Part shown: positions 13,918 to 23,598 of the stretch, one piece after another
Layout: each line of letters starts with the position of its first letter
How positions within the stretch are numbered: position 1 is the stretch's first letter
The notes under the pieces: generated by a model
What the model saw: only the letters and a program-made list of their open reading frames with translations
Database searches by the model: none
Told to the model about the DNA's origin: nothing
Assembly (NCBI GenBank): GCA_021792635.1
Contig: JAJYUH010000006.1
Location: 1 to 64,000 of the forward strand
Source of the DNA: Natronospirales bacterium
Lineage (GTDB): Bacteria > Pseudomonadota > Gammaproteobacteria > Natronospirales > REEB76
Direction of reading: 5' to 3'
Length of the DNA: 64,000 nt
Made by a program: the position numbers and the translations under genes

Positions 13918-15294
13918 ATGAAACGTTCTACGATTTTCGCAGCCGCCTTCTGCGCGGCCTTCCTGCTGACTAATCCGCTCATCGCGTCCGCCCACATGAC
14001 GCCGCCCTTCATCACCGGGCAGCCGGTGCCGACGCTCGCGCCCATCGTCAAGCGCGTGGCCCCGGCGGTGGTGAATATCTCCACCAGCGGCCATGTCACC
14101 ATACAGCAGAACCCGTTCTTCAATGACCCGTTCTTCCAGCAGTTTTTCGGCATGCAGGGCATGCCCATGCAGCAGCAGTTCCAGGCGCTGGGCTCGGGCG
14201 TGATCGTGGACGCCAGGCACGGCTACATCCTCACCAATAACCACGTGATCGCGCACGCCGACAAGATCACCGTAACGTTGTACGACAAACGCAGTTTCCC
14301 GGCCAAAGTCGTCGGCCGCGATCCGGAGACAGACCTGGCGGTGCTGCAGATCAAGGCCAATGATCTCACGCAGATTCCGCTGGGAAATTCCGCCGCTCTG
14401 CAGGTGGGTGACTTCGTCATCGCCATCGGCAATCCCTTCGGCCTGAGCCACACGGTGACCGCCGGTATCGTGAGCGCCAAAGGCCGTGCCCAGGTGCAGG
14501 ACGGCAAGTATTCCGACTTCATCCAGACCGACGCCGCCATCAATCCCGGCAATTCCGGCGGCGCGCTGGTGAATCTGGAGGGCCAGTTGGTGGGCATCAA
14601 CACCGCCATCCTCTCCAAGAGCGGCGGCAACATCGGCATCGGCTTCGCCATCCCCATCAACATGGCGAAGGACGTGATGGCGCAGCTCATCAAGTACGGC
14701 AAGGTGGAGCGCGGCATGCTGGGCGTGGAGATCGAAGACCTCACGCCGCCGCTGGCCAAGGCACTGGACATCCCGCGGAGCCAGGGCGCCCTGGTCACGC
14801 AGGTGGTGCCGCACTCCCCCGCGCAAAAAGCCGGCATCAAACCGGATGATGTGATCGTGAGCGTGAACGGCAATCCGGTCAGCGGTGCCGCCGACCTCAG
14901 CAACAGCATCGGCGTCATGCGCGTGGGCACGCCGCTCACACTGGGCGTGATCCGCAACGGCAAGACCCTCACCCTCCATGCCACCATCGGCAAACAGCAA
15001 TCCGAGCAGGCGGGGTCCGCCGCGCATCCGGAGTCGCGCGGCATCACCGTAAGCGATCTGAGCGAGGGCTCGCCGCTCTATGGTCAGGTGAAAGGCGTAC
15101 TGGTGACCGGTGTGGCACCGAACAGCGAAGCCTTCCTGGCGGGTCTGCGCCCGGGTGACGTAATCACCGCCGTGAACCGCGAGTCGGTGTCCAACGTCGG
15201 GGAATTCCGGCGTGCACTCAAGCGCACCGGCGGCGCGGTGGCCTTGCGCATCCGCCGCGGCGACCAGGCGTTCTTCGTGGTGCTCGGCAACTGA
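13918..15294 (+). CDS. degP: periplasmic serine protease/chaperone, DegP/MucD type
   Basis: A 458-residue HtrA-family protease that degrades misfolded envelope proteins. It has a signal peptide (KRSTIFAAAFCAAFLLTNPL, cleavage after about residue 25), then a trypsin-like domain with the catalytic His in LTNNHVIAHA, Asp in DPETDLAVLQI and Ser in NPGNSGGAL. Two PDZ domains follow (about residues 260-345 and 370-455; SPAQKAGIKPDDVIVSVNG and APNSEAFLAGLRPGDVITAV). The ATG at 13918 is chosen over that at 13912 by its spacing from AGAGG. The position behind hsp20 suggests a joint role in protein quality control. A terminator separates the two genes. Confidence 0.95.
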   Translation: MKRSTIFAAAFCAAFLLTNPLIASAHMTPPFITGQPVPTLAPIVKRVAPAVVNISTSGHVTIQQNPFFNDPFFQQFFGMQGMPMQQQFQALGSGVIVDARHGYILTNNHVIAHADKITVTLYDKRSFPAKVVGRDPETDLAVLQIKANDLTQIPLGNSAALQVGDFVIAIGNPFGLSHTVTAGIVSAKGRAQVQDGKYSDFIQTDAAINPGNSGGALVNLEGQLVGINTAILSKSGGNIGIGFAIPINMAKDVMAQLIKYGKVERGMLGVEIEDLTPPLAKALDIPRSQGALVTQVVPHSPAQKAGIKPDDVIVSVNGNPVSGAADLSNSIGVMRVGTPLTLGVIRNGKTLTLHATIGKQQSEQAGSAAHPESRGITVSDLSEGSPLYGQVKGVLVTGVAPNSEAFLAGLRPGDVITAVNRESVSNVGEFRRALKRTGGAVALRIRRGDQAFFVVLGN

Positions 15295-15320
15295 CGGAGC
15301 GTCACGCGGCCGAAAACACT

Positions 15321-15346
15321 GGGCCCCTCGCGGGGCCCTTTGTTTT
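15321..15346 (+). terminator. intrinsic terminator after degP
   Basis: GGGCCCC-TCGC-GGGGCCC (15321-15338) followed by TTTGTTTTT. It lies between the convergent degP and the outer-membrane-like gene and may serve mainly degP. Confidence 0.85.
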
Positions 15347-15366
15347 TGTGCCGCTGCAAGCGGCTG

Positions 15367-15984
15367 TCAATAGTACGCACGCAGCATGAGCAGATAGTCG
15401 CTTTCCAGGGCCGTCGCATTCACGCCCGCACCCACGCTTATGTGCGCCGACACGGCATACAGCAGACCGAACTCGCCGCTCACCCGGTGGGCAAGCTCGT
15501 TGTTATGTGCGACGCGCGCCAGGGCGTAGAGCTCCCAGTGATCGCGTATCAGTGCGCGAATGCCGAAAGCGGCGCCGAAGCCGTGATCCTGCGCTCCCAC
15601 ACCGTTTGTTGGCGTGCGGAAGGCGGTCACCAGGGCGGGGGCGGCCGTGCCATCCGGGCGGATGCCGATGTGGTTCCAGCCGACGCGGGCGAACAGGCTG
15701 TAACCGGCGCGGACCGGACTGTTGATGCCCACGCCGAAAGCATAGCGGCGGCCCAGGAAGGAAGCGAAATCGTATTGCGCCGCGCCCGCATACAGGAACG
15801 CGTTGCCGCTCAAGGCATAGCTCAGGCTGAAGCGGGTGCCGCGGCCATCCGCGCCGGTTTGCGGATGGGCAGCAAAACCCGCCCAATCCACGTAGGAGTA
15901 GCTCAGGCCGCCGGCGCGCGTGCCCGGCGCAAACAACACCCCCAACAAGGCACCCAGCGCAAGAACCCTATAGAAGCGCTGCAT
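15367..15984 (-). CDS. outer-membrane-like beta-barrel protein
   Basis: A 205-residue protein with a signal peptide (MQRFYRVLALGALLGVLF, cleavage after TRAGG) followed by alternating hydrophobic/polar strands rich in Gly, Tyr and Phe. It ends SDYLLMLRAYY, an aromatic C-terminus that suits recognition by the BAM complex. Such small barrels are often annotated only as outer membrane proteins, and I cannot give a substrate. The start at 15984 is supported by AAGGAG 8 nt upstream; the frame is open further upstream, but that part lacks a signal sequence. Confidence 0.7.
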   Translation of the reverse strand: MQRFYRVLALGALLGVLFAPGTRAGGLSYSYVDWAGFAAHPQTGADGRGTRFSLSYALSGNAFLYAGAAQYDFASFLGRRYAFGVGINSPVRAGYSLFARVGWNHIGIRPDGTAAPALVTAFRTPTNGVGAQDHGFGAAFGIRALIRDHWELYALARVAHNNELAHRVSGEFGLLYAVSAHISVGAGVNATALESDYLLMLRAYY

Positions 15985-16112
15985 TATGTCTGCTCCTTCA
16001 AATATAAAACGCGATCGCCGCCCCGGTCCCCGGCGGTGAGCTATACCTGAATGTGCGGTATGGGCCGCTAGCAACCCATTTTGCAGTAAAGCGTTCACCA
16101 GGAGATTTTCCC

Positions 16113-16700
16113 ATGCACATCACCAACAAAACCATCCTTGCGGCGGCGTGCTGCGCCCTGCTGTTCGGCAGCGGTACGGTGCGCGCGCAACCTACCGCCG
16201 GTACCTCGACCGCCACGCCGGCAGCAAGCGCTGCCACAGCGGCCGCCCCGGCGCCTGCGGCCACCGCGAAAGTCACGCACGCGCAATTCACCACCGCCGT
16301 CAAGAACCGCGAACCCATCGATCACGTGACCCGTCTCGACAACAGCCAGCACACGATCTTCTTCTTTACCGACCTGCAAGACGCCGCCGGCCAGACCATC
16401 ACCCACCGCTGGCAGTACCGCGGCAAGACCATGGCGGAAGTGAAATTCGAACCCAAGGCGAACCGCTGGCGCGTATGGTCGAGCAAGGCGCTCCTGCCGG
16501 ATCAGACCGGTACCTGGACGGTGGAAGTGGTGGACGGCAGCGGCCATGTACTTGCGTCCCGGTCCTTCGATTACACCCCGGTGCAGGCGGCGGCTACGCG
16601 CGCCACCCACAAGGTGCAACCGCAGGCCACCCACAAAGTCCCGAATACCACCGGCATGACGCCCGCGCCGGCTGCCTCCACCCACGGGGGCGGTGGTTAA
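16113..16700 (+). CDS. secreted DUF2914-domain protein
   Basis: A 195-residue protein with a signal peptide (residues 1-27, ending VRAQ), an Ala/Pro/Thr-rich linker (about 28-55) and a DUF2914-like domain (about 60-155). The latter is recognised by THRWQYRGKTMAEVKFEP, RWRVWSSKALLPDQTGTWTV and VEVVDGSGHVL. The tail is low complexity (THKVQPQATHKV repeated, then a Gly-rich end). The domain has no known activity; its context is the cell envelope. AGGAG lies 9 nt before the ATG. A terminator follows. Confidence 0.75.
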   Translation: MHITNKTILAAACCALLFGSGTVRAQPTAGTSTATPAASAATAAAPAPAATAKVTHAQFTTAVKNREPIDHVTRLDNSQHTIFFFTDLQDAAGQTITHRWQYRGKTMAEVKFEPKANRWRVWSSKALLPDQTGTWTVEVVDGSGHVLASRSFDYTPVQAAATRATHKVQPQATHKVPNTTGMTPAPAASTHGGGG

Positions 16701-16729
16701 TCGTCAGCACCGGCCTGCGGCGGATAGGA

Positions 16730-16757
16730 ACGGGGCTGGACGACCGGCCCCGTTTTT
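16730..16757 (+). terminator. intrinsic terminator after the DUF2914 gene
   Basis: ACGGGGC (16730-16736) pairs with GCCCCGT (16747-16753), followed by TTTT. It directly abuts the stop codon of the convergent aldehyde dehydrogenase gene. Confidence 0.75.
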
Positions 16758-18121
16758 CATCCGATCCACAGCGTCTGCACATTGGTGAACTCGTGGATGC
16801 CGTGGCGCGCGAGTTCGCGGCCATAGCCGGAGTGCTTGACGCCGCCGAAGGGCAGGCGCGGATCGCTCTTCACCAAGCCGTTCACGAAGGCGCTGCCGGA
16901 TTGCAGGCGGCGCGCGAATGCCTCGCCGCGCGCGGGATCGCGCGTCCACACACTGCCGCCGAGGCCGTAGGGACTGCCGTTTGCGACTTGGAGCGCTTCC
17001 TCCTCATCGCGCACCCGGATGACCAAGGCCACGGGACCGAACAATTCCTCGGTCCAGGCGCGCATGCCGGGTTTGACGCCATCGAGGATCGAGGCCGGGT
17101 AGAACGCCCCCCGGCCCGGTAGGGGTTCGCAACCCAGCAGGGCTTTTGCGCCTTTGGCGAGTGCGTCCTGTACTTGCTTGTGCAAGGCGTCGCGCAGATC
17201 GAAACGTGCCATGGGGGCCAGGGTGGTGCCGGCGTCCAGCGGATCGCCGCAAACGAGAGCCGCGGCGCGCGCCCGGAATTCCCGCAGGAACGCAGCGGCA
17301 ACTTTTTCCACCAGGATGAAGCGTTTGGCGGCGATGCAGCTCTGGCCGCCGTTCTGGTAACGGGATTTCACGCCCGCTTCCGCGGCTTTCGCCAGATCCG
17401 CATCCTCCAGCACTACGAAGGCGTCGGAACCGCCCAGCTCCAGCACGCATTTCTTGAGTACCTCACCCGCTTGCCTGGCGACCGCGCGGCCGGCGCGCTC
17501 GCTGCCGGTCAGCGTGACCGCGTGCACGCGCGCGTCCTTGATCACGGACTCCACCTGAGGAATGCCGAGCATCAGCGTCTGCAACACGCCCACCGGGAAT
17601 CCCGCCTGGTGGAATACCTCCTCCAGCGCCAGCGCGCAGCCCGGCACGTTGTCGGCGTGCTTCAATACCATGGTATTGCCGGCAGCCAGCGCCGGCGCCG
17701 CGGCACGGATCACCTGCCAGAAGGGAAAATTCCACGGCATGATGGCCAGCAGCGTGCCGAGCGGCTGATAGGTCACGTAACTCTTCACCGCGTCCGTCCG
17801 TGCCGCCTCGTCGGCGAGCAGGTTGGCGGCTTCGTCGGCGTAGAATGCGCAGCAGCGCGCACACTTCTCGATCTCCGCGCGCGCTTCGGTGATGAGCTTG
17901 CCCATCTCGCGGCTCATGAGTGCGGCATATTCGTCGCGATGCCCGAGCAGCACCTCGCCGGCACGCCGCAACAGCGCGGCACGTTCGCCGGACGTGCGGG
18001 TATTCCACGCGGGTGTCGCGGCGGCGGTCATCGCCAGCGCCTGTTCAAGACGCGCCGCGTCCCAAACCGGATATTCCTTGAGCTTTTCGCCGCTGGCGGG
18101 ATCGATACTGAGAAAATTCAT
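16757..18121 (-). CDS. sad: NAD(P)-dependent succinate-semialdehyde dehydrogenase, Sad/YneI type
   Basis: A 454-residue aldehyde dehydrogenase, close in length and sequence to E. coli Sad (YneI). It should oxidise succinate semialdehyde to succinate. Motifs: PWNFPFWQV (cofactor binding), [24 protein letters not shown] with the general-base Glu, and [12 protein letters not shown] with the catalytic Cys; the end [16 protein letters not shown] is also typical. The frame is open for another 229 codons upstream, but the extension has no protein-like character and crosses the start of slt, so I use the ATG at 18121. No GABA transaminase gene is visible nearby. Confidence 0.88.
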   Translation of the reverse strand: MNFLSIDPASGEKLKEYPVWDAARLEQALAMTAAATPAWNTRTSGERAALLRRAGEVLLGHRDEYAALMSREMGKLITEARAEIEKCARCCAFYADEAANLLADEAARTDAVKSYVTYQPLGTLLAIMPWNFPFWQVIRAAAPALAAGNTMVLKHADNVPGCALALEEVFHQAGFPVGVLQTLMLGIPQVESVIKDARVHAVTLTGSERAGRAVARQAGEVLKKCVLELGGSDAFVVLEDADLAKAAEAGVKSRYQNGGQSCIAAKRFILVEKVAAAFLREFRARAAALVCGDPLDAGTTLAPMARFDLRDALHKQVQDALAKGAKALLGCEPLPGRGAFYPASILDGVKPGMRAWTEELFGPVALVIRVRDEEEALQVANGSPYGLGGSVWTRDPARGEAFARRLQSGSAFVNGLVKSDPRLPFGGVKHSGYGRELARHGIHEFTNVQTLWIG

Positions 18122-18196
18122 GGCGCTCTCTTTTTGCAGTATGCAGCGGGTGGGACCGGTGAAAATTAACGGCGTTCCTGGACAACAAGGATAGCA

Positions 18197-20230
18197 ATGA
18201 AATTCCGCTTTGCGATAACCTGTGCGGGTATGCGTCCCGTGCCGCGCCTGCCCGCCGTTTTCCTGTTGGTCTGCGTCATTCCGGCCGCTTTCGCCGCGGA
18301 CCGGACGACGCCGCGCGCCGAGTTCAAACAGGCCTGGGCGGCGGCAAAAGCGGGCGATCTGGCGACGCTCACTCCTTATCTCAACAAGCTCTCCGACTAT
18401 CCGCTGTATCCCTACCTGCGCTACGCCTATCTGAAAAGCACGCTGGATCAGCAGCCTGCGGGGGCGCTGGAAGCCTTCCTGAAGGAAGATGCCGGCCTGC
18501 CGGTGGCCGAGGATCTGCGCCGGGCCTGGCTGCTGAACCTCGCCGGGCACGCGGACTGGAACGCCTTCCTCGCCCAGTACCGCGATGAAACCTCTCCGGC
18601 GTTGCGCTGCGCAGCGGTCAGTGCGCATCTGCTGGCGGGCGATGACCCGGACCGCGACGCGTGGATCGTGGCGGCGCAACATCTGTGGCTGGCGCCTTAC
18701 ACGCAGCCGGACACTTGTGCTGCGGCTTTCCGCTATCTGCATGCCCATCACCGCATCACCAACGACATGGTGGTGCGGCGAGTGCAACTGGCGCTGCAGA
18801 CGCGCCAATACCCGCTCGCGCGGCAGTTACTGCCGCAGCTCGACGCTGTGGACCGCCCCTGGGCGCATATCTGGCTCGACATGGCGGCCGACCCCGCGCA
18901 CCGGCTCGACAGCATGCAGGTGCCGGACACGCCGCGTTTTCAGATCATGCTGCTGAACGGTGTGCGTTTGGTGGCGCGCACCGATCCGGCGCGCGCGCGC
19001 CACCTTTGGACGCGGCTTTCGCATCACTATCACTTCGCCTATGACGACATCCGGGCCATGGAGGTGCATCTCGCACTGGAATCCGCCTGGAATTATCTGC
19101 CGGATGCCTCCGCACTGCTGGCACGGGTGAGGCGCGCCGCTGATCCGCTGGTCACGGAATGGCGCATACGCACCGCGTTGCGCAACGGCGACTGGCAGAG
19201 CGTGCTCAGCCTGCTGCCGCTACTGGGGCCGCAGGCGGCGAAGCCCGAATGGCGCTACTGGAAAGCACGCGCGCTCGGCGCCAGCGGCCGGATTCACGCC
19301 GCCGATGTCATCTACCGGTCGCTTGCCGATGGCATGGATTATTACGCCTTCCTGTCCGCTGACCGTCTGCGTCTGCCCTATGCCATCACCCAGCAGCCGA
19401 GCCGGCCGGCAGCGGAGGTGATCACGCAACTGGCCGAACGGCCCGGTTTTGTGCGCGCCCGCGAACTGTTTCACGCGGACCTGTATGCCTACGCCAATGC
19501 CGAGTGGCGGGCGGCGACGGCGCATCTGTCCAGACCGGCGCGCTGCCAGGCGGCGCTGCTGGCGCGGCAGTGGGGCTGGTACGGGCGCGCCATCCAGACG
19601 CTGCGCAACGCCGGCTGCTGGCAGGATTTGACGGTGAGTTACCCCATCGCGTTTGCCGCCACGCTCGCCCCGCGCGCGCAGCAACTCGATTTGAATCTGC
19701 CTTGGGTGTACGGGCTGATCCGCGCCGAGAGTGTCTTCCGCCCCAATGCCGTCTCGTCCGCAGGCGCCATCGGCCTGATGCAGCTCATGCCGATGACCGG
19801 CCGACAGGTGGCCGCGAACCTCGGCCTGGTGCTGGACCACAGCGATGCCTTGCTGCGACCGGCCACCAACCTGATGCTGGGCAGCGCCTATCTCAGCGAG
19901 ATGTTGCGGCGCTTCAACGACAGCGAGCCGCTGGCTACCGCTGCGTATAATGCCGGTCCGCAGCGCGTGAACTCATGGCTGCCGCAAAACGGCAGCCTGC
20001 CGGCGGATGTATGGGTGGACACCATTCCCTACGCGGAAACCCGCGACTACGTGCGCCGCGTCATGTGCGAGACCGTGATCTTCGACTGGCGGCTGCACGG
20101 CCTGCCGGAACGTCTGGGCGCGCGTCTCGGCACGATTCCCGGCGACATCACCCTGACCGCGGACAGCAGACCGGCCGGCACGCACGCAAGAGTATTGACG
20201 CGAACCTCGGCACCACCCCTTTTACCATGA
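18197..20230 (+). CDS. slt: soluble lytic murein transglycosylase
   Basis: A 677-residue periplasmic enzyme of the Slt70 type that cleaves the MurNAc-GlcNAc bond of peptidoglycan with formation of 1,6-anhydro-muramic acid. A signal peptide (about residues 1-34) is followed by an alpha-superhelical U/L domain (about 40-470) and a C-terminal lysozyme-like domain. In the latter AESVFRPNAVSSAGAIGLMQ contains the catalytic Glu, and AAYNAGPQRVNSWL is the second signature. AAGGA precedes the ATG. Its stop overlaps the start of the next gene by 4 bp (ATGA), so the two are co-translated. Confidence 0.95.
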   Translation: MKFRFAITCAGMRPVPRLPAVFLLVCVIPAAFAADRTTPRAEFKQAWAAAKAGDLATLTPYLNKLSDYPLYPYLRYAYLKSTLDQQPAGALEAFLKEDAGLPVAEDLRRAWLLNLAGHADWNAFLAQYRDETSPALRCAAVSAHLLAGDDPDRDAWIVAAQHLWLAPYTQPDTCAAAFRYLHAHHRITNDMVVRRVQLALQTRQYPLARQLLPQLDAVDRPWAHIWLDMAADPAHRLDSMQVPDTPRFQIMLLNGVRLVARTDPARARHLWTRLSHHYHFAYDDIRAMEVHLALESAWNYLPDASALLARVRRAADPLVTEWRIRTALRNGDWQSVLSLLPLLGPQAAKPEWRYWKARALGASGRIHAADVIYRSLADGMDYYAFLSADRLRLPYAITQQPSRPAAEVITQLAERPGFVRARELFHADLYAYANAEWRAATAHLSRPARCQAALLARQWGWYGRAIQTLRNAGCWQDLTVSYPIAFAATLAPRAQQLDLNLPWVYGLIRAESVFRPNAVSSAGAIGLMQLMPMTGRQVAANLGLVLDHSDALLRPATNLMLGSAYLSEMLRRFNDSEPLATAAYNAGPQRVNSWLPQNGSLPADVWVDTIPYAETRDYVRRVMCETVIFDWRLHGLPERLGARLGTIPGDITLTADSRPAGTHARVLTRTSAPPLLP

Positions 20231-21189
20231 CTCGGCCCAGCGTCTGCATACTCGGCGGTACCGGCTTCGTGGGCCGGCATCTGGTCGCGCGTCTCGCGCA
20301 AAAGAATTTCGATGTGAAGATCCTGACGCGCGCGCGCGCGCGTCATTACGGCCTGCTGGTACTGCCCAGCGTCACGCTGGTGGAAGCGGACGTGCACGAT
20401 GCCGCCGTTCTCAGACGCGAGTTCGCGGGCTGCGACGGCGTTATCAACCTGGTCGGCATCCTCAATGAGCGCGGTCACCGCGGCAAGGGATTCCATCGGG
20501 TACACGTGGAACTGGCGCGCAAGATACTGGATGCCTGCCGCGCCAGCGGCGTATCCCGTCTGTTGCACATGAGCGCACTCAACGCCGGTGAACGGGCCCC
20601 GAGCCATTACCTGCGCACCAAGGGTGAGGCCGCCGCGCTGGTGCTCAAGACGGCGGATGAGCTGCACGTCACGGTATTCGAGCCGAGCGTGATCTTCGGT
20701 GCCGGTGACAGTTTCATCAACCGCTTCGCGGCACTGTTGCGAAAAATGCCGGCGGTGTTTCCGCTCGCCTGTGCGCGCGCGAAGTTCGCGCCGGTGTACG
20801 CAGGGGATGTGGCGGAGGCCCTGATACGCAGCTGGGATAATCCCGCCAGTTTCGGCCGGCGCTACGGCCTGTGCGGCCCCAAGACTTATACCCTGCGCGA
20901 ATTGGTGCGCGACACCGCCCGGGTGATGGGCCTGCGGCGCGTGGTCATCGGCCTGCCGTCCGCGCTGTCCTGGCTGCAGGCGGCGCTCATGGAATGGCTG
21001 CCCGGCAAGCCGTTCTCCCTGGACAATTACCGTTCCTTGAAGCTGGACAGCATCTGCAATCATGACGGCTTTGCCGCTTTCGGCATCGAGCCCGTGTCCC
21101 TGGAAGCGGTACTGCCCGGCTATCTGGGAAACCGGAGCGCGCAGGCACGGTTGGATGGGTTGCGCCGCAGGCACAATCAGGCTGTTTAA
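20227..21189 (+). CDS. complex I NDUFA9-like NAD(P)-binding protein
   Basis: A 320-residue atypical short-chain dehydrogenase. It starts TRPSVCILGGTGFVGRHLVA, the GxxGxxG nucleotide-binding motif, and contains DGVINLVGILNERG, HMSALNAGERAPSHYLRTKG with the Tyr-x-x-x-Lys pair, and VFEPSVIFGAGDSFINRFA. These fit the NDUFA9 subfamily, named after a mitochondrial complex I accessory subunit; bacterial members have no firmly established substrate. The gene overlaps slt by 4 bp. The 3' end overlaps the convergent aminopeptidase gene by 4 bp. Confidence 0.85.
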   Translation: MTRPSVCILGGTGFVGRHLVARLAQKNFDVKILTRARARHYGLLVLPSVTLVEADVHDAAVLRREFAGCDGVINLVGILNERGHRGKGFHRVHVELARKILDACRASGVSRLLHMSALNAGERAPSHYLRTKGEAAALVLKTADELHVTVFEPSVIFGAGDSFINRFAALLRKMPAVFPLACARAKFAPVYAGDVAEALIRSWDNPASFGRRYGLCGPKTYTLRELVRDTARVMGLRRVVIGLPSALSWLQAALMEWLPGKPFSLDNYRSLKLDSICNHDGFAAFGIEPVSLEAVLPGYLGNRSAQARLDGLRRRHNQAV

Positions 21190-22262
21190 CCGCGGATGCT
21201 TTTAACCATCAGTTTCTCCAGGGCCGCATGTCGCTGCTTTACAGGCAGATGCGCCAGTCGCTTCACAGCCCGGAAAAATGCCGGCAGGTCATTGTGGTTT
21301 TCCGCCAGCAGCGCGCGGAATGCCGGTATCCAGCGCGTGTAGGTGCTGATGACCAGCAGACTGGCGTTGTTGAGGGGACCGGAAAAAAAGCGGCCGTAAC
21401 CGGTATCCCGGCCCAGTTGTGAACGCAGTACGCGGTAACGTTGTTTGAGTTCCGCGAAAATTTCCGTCTTGTGCACACGCATCGCCTGCGGCGCCAATCC
21501 CGAAGCGTATAACCGCGTCAACTGCTCACGTGTCATGTCCACCAGCTGCACGATCATGTGCCAATGCCGCTGATGCGACTCATACTCGGCGAGTTCCGCC
21601 TCACGGCCGCTGGCCCTGAGCCAGCGGCGCACGCCCACGTCCGCCACCAGTACCGCGTAGGACTCGTTGAAATCCGCATCACCCCTTACATACAGCTCCT
21701 GGTGGGCGAGCTCGTGAAAAATGAAGTTGGCGAGGGTGGTGTCATCCCAATCGAGCATGCTGGAAAGCAACGGATCATTGAACCAGCCGAGCGTGGAAAA
21801 TGCCGGTACGCCGCTCACGTACACGTCATCGCCATGCTTCTGCAGGCTGTGCGCGAAGGCTTGTGCATCGCGCTTGTGAAAATAGCCGCGGTAAGGCACG
21901 CAGCCGGCAAACAGAAAACACCAAGTGACGGGCCGCAGGGAAAACGGCGGTGTGGCGAACACATTCCAGCTCACGTAAGGACGCCGTAGCGCCACATAAG
22001 TCGTGTAACTGCCGTTTTTCGGCAGGCCCAGTTGTTCACTGGCGAACTGGCGGATGCGCTGCGCCAGGCGCAATTTCTGCCTGAGGGACGCGGGGGTTTC
22101 CGGGTCGGCGATGAGTGTGCGGATGGGCCGGCGATCGGAGAGCAGGCTCAGCTCACCATGGATGACCTGACCGTAATAAGCGAGTGTGGAACAGCCGCAG
22201 AGCAGCAAAAACAGACTTGCGGCCAACAGGCGGCGCGATGGGATGTGGCGGCGACAAGGCAT
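21186..22262 (-). CDS. predicted zinc aminopeptidase lipoprotein (PF10023 type)
   Basis: A 358-residue lipoprotein. The signal peptide MPCRRHIPSRRLLAASLFLL ends in the lipobox LLCGCS, so the mature protein is probably membrane anchored. The zinc-protease motif is IFHELAHQELYVRG (HExxH, about residue 175), with FNESYAVLVADVG behind it supplying a third ligand glutamate. It matches the 'predicted aminopeptidase' family found in many proteobacteria, whose substrates are not known. A GTG start five codons upstream (22277) is possible, but the ATG gives a better signal peptide. Confidence 0.85.
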   Translation of the reverse strand: MPCRRHIPSRRLLAASLFLLLCGCSTLAYYGQVIHGELSLLSDRRPIRTLIADPETPASLRQKLRLAQRIRQFASEQLGLPKNGSYTTYVALRRPYVSWNVFATPPFSLRPVTWCFLFAGCVPYRGYFHKRDAQAFAHSLQKHGDDVYVSGVPAFSTLGWFNDPLLSSMLDWDDTTLANFIFHELAHQELYVRGDADFNESYAVLVADVGVRRWLRASGREAELAEYESHQRHWHMIVQLVDMTREQLTRLYASGLAPQAMRVHKTEIFAELKQRYRVLRSQLGRDTGYGRFFSGPLNNASLLVISTYTRWIPAFRALLAENHNDLPAFFRAVKRLAHLPVKQRHAALEKLMVKSIRG

Positions 22263-22371
22263 GGGTGTGCTGCGCACAGTGTGTTGCAGGCTGCGTGCAA
22301 CAGTTTAATACACCGACATGGGCCGGCGTCCGGCATTTACCCGGCTGCCGGGCCACGGGTACCATGTGGGC

Positions 22372-23589
22372 ATGAAAATCTATCTGGTGGGCGGCGCGGT
22401 GCGCGACAAATTGCTCGGCCTGCCGCTGAAGGAGCGCGACTGGGTGGTGGTGGGTGCGTCGCCCGCCGAGATGATGGCGCGCGGTTTCCGGCCGGTGGGC
22501 AGGGAATTCCCCGTGTTCCTGCATCCCGAAACCGGCGAGGAGTACGCGCTGGCGCGCAGTGAGCGCAAGACCGGCCCCGGTTACCACGGCTTCGAGTTCC
22601 ACAGCGCCCCGGATGTGACACTGGAGGACGACCTCCGGCGCCGCGATCTCACCATCAACGCCCTGGCGGAGGACGAACGGGGTGCGCTGATGGATCCCTA
22701 TCACGGCGGGCGCGACCTCGAGGCGCGGCTGCTGCGACACGTGTCGCCGGCGTTCGTGGAAGACCCGGTACGGGTGCTGCGGGTAGCGCGCTTCGCCGCA
22801 CGCTTCGCGCCGCTGGGTTTTCGCGTAGCGCCCGAAACCCTCGCGTTGATGCGCGAGATGGCGCTGAACGGTGAGGTGGATACGCTGATGCCGGAACGCG
22901 TGTGGCAGGAGACGCTGAAGGCACTCGCAACGCAGCAACCCGTGGAGTTCTTCCAGGTGTTGCGCGCGTGCGGTGCGCTCGCCCGGGTGTTCCCGGAATT
23001 GGATCGGTTATTCGGCGTGCCGCAGCCCGCAAAGCATCATCCGGAGGTGGACACCGGCGTGCACGTGATGCTGGTGCTGGATCAGGCCGCGCGCCTCACG
23101 CCGGACACGGCGGTGCGCTTCGCCGCGCTCACCCACGACCTCGGCAAGGGCACGACGCCGCACGCGGTACTGCCGCATCACTACGGCCACGAGGAACGCA
23201 GCGTAAAACTAGTGGAGGCATTGTGTACGCGGCTCAAGGCGCCACGCGAGTACAAAGAACTGGCGATGCTGGTGGCGCGCTTCCACGGACTGGCTCACCG
23301 CGCCGGGGAACTGCGCCCGGAAACGCTGCTCAAACTTCTCAAGGAATGCGACGCCTTCCGCCGGCCAGAGCGTTTCCGGCAGTTTCTCCTCGCCTGCGAG
23401 GCGGATGCCCGCGGCCGCACGGGCTTCGCCGATCGTCCCTACCCGCAGGCCGGACGACTGCGCCGGGCACTCGCCGCGGCGGGGGCCGTACCGGTGCCCG
23501 ACACTGCGGGACGCACGGGAGAGGAAATCGGCGCGGAGTTGCATGCGGCGCGTCTTCAGGCTCTGCGCGAAGCGCTCGAGCGCGGCTGA
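22372..23589 (+). CDS. cca: multifunctional CCA-adding tRNA nucleotidyltransferase
   Basis: This 405-residue enzyme adds or repairs the CCA 3' end of tRNAs. The nucleotidyltransferase core starts at [20 protein letters not shown], with KERDWVVVG holding the catalytic acidic residue. [30 protein letters not shown] and [13 protein letters not shown] are the ATP/CTP selection motifs. The C-terminal HD domain ([10 protein letters not shown] and YGHEERS) is present, as in E. coli Cca, giving phosphohydrolase activity. The ATG at 22372 matches the family start. This bacterium thus relies on one enzyme for both C and A addition. Confidence 0.96.
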   Translation: MKIYLVGGAVRDKLLGLPLKERDWVVVGASPAEMMARGFRPVGREFPVFLHPETGEEYALARSERKTGPGYHGFEFHSAPDVTLEDDLRRRDLTINALAEDERGALMDPYHGGRDLEARLLRHVSPAFVEDPVRVLRVARFAARFAPLGFRVAPETLALMREMALNGEVDTLMPERVWQETLKALATQQPVEFFQVLRACGALARVFPELDRLFGVPQPAKHHPEVDTGVHVMLVLDQAARLTPDTAVRFAALTHDLGKGTTPHAVLPHHYGHEERSVKLVEALCTRLKAPREYKELAMLVARFHGLAHRAGELRPETLLKLLKECDAFRRPERFRQFLLACEADARGRTGFADRPYPQAGRLRRALAAAGAVPVPDTAGRTGEEIGAELHAARLQALREALERG

Positions 23590-23598
23590 ACGCCGGGT

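Noticed and set aside
16757..18808. A 683-codon version of the aldehyde dehydrogenase
   Set aside because: The extra 229 N-terminal codons overlap the start of slt antisense and do not resemble any aldehyde dehydrogenase.
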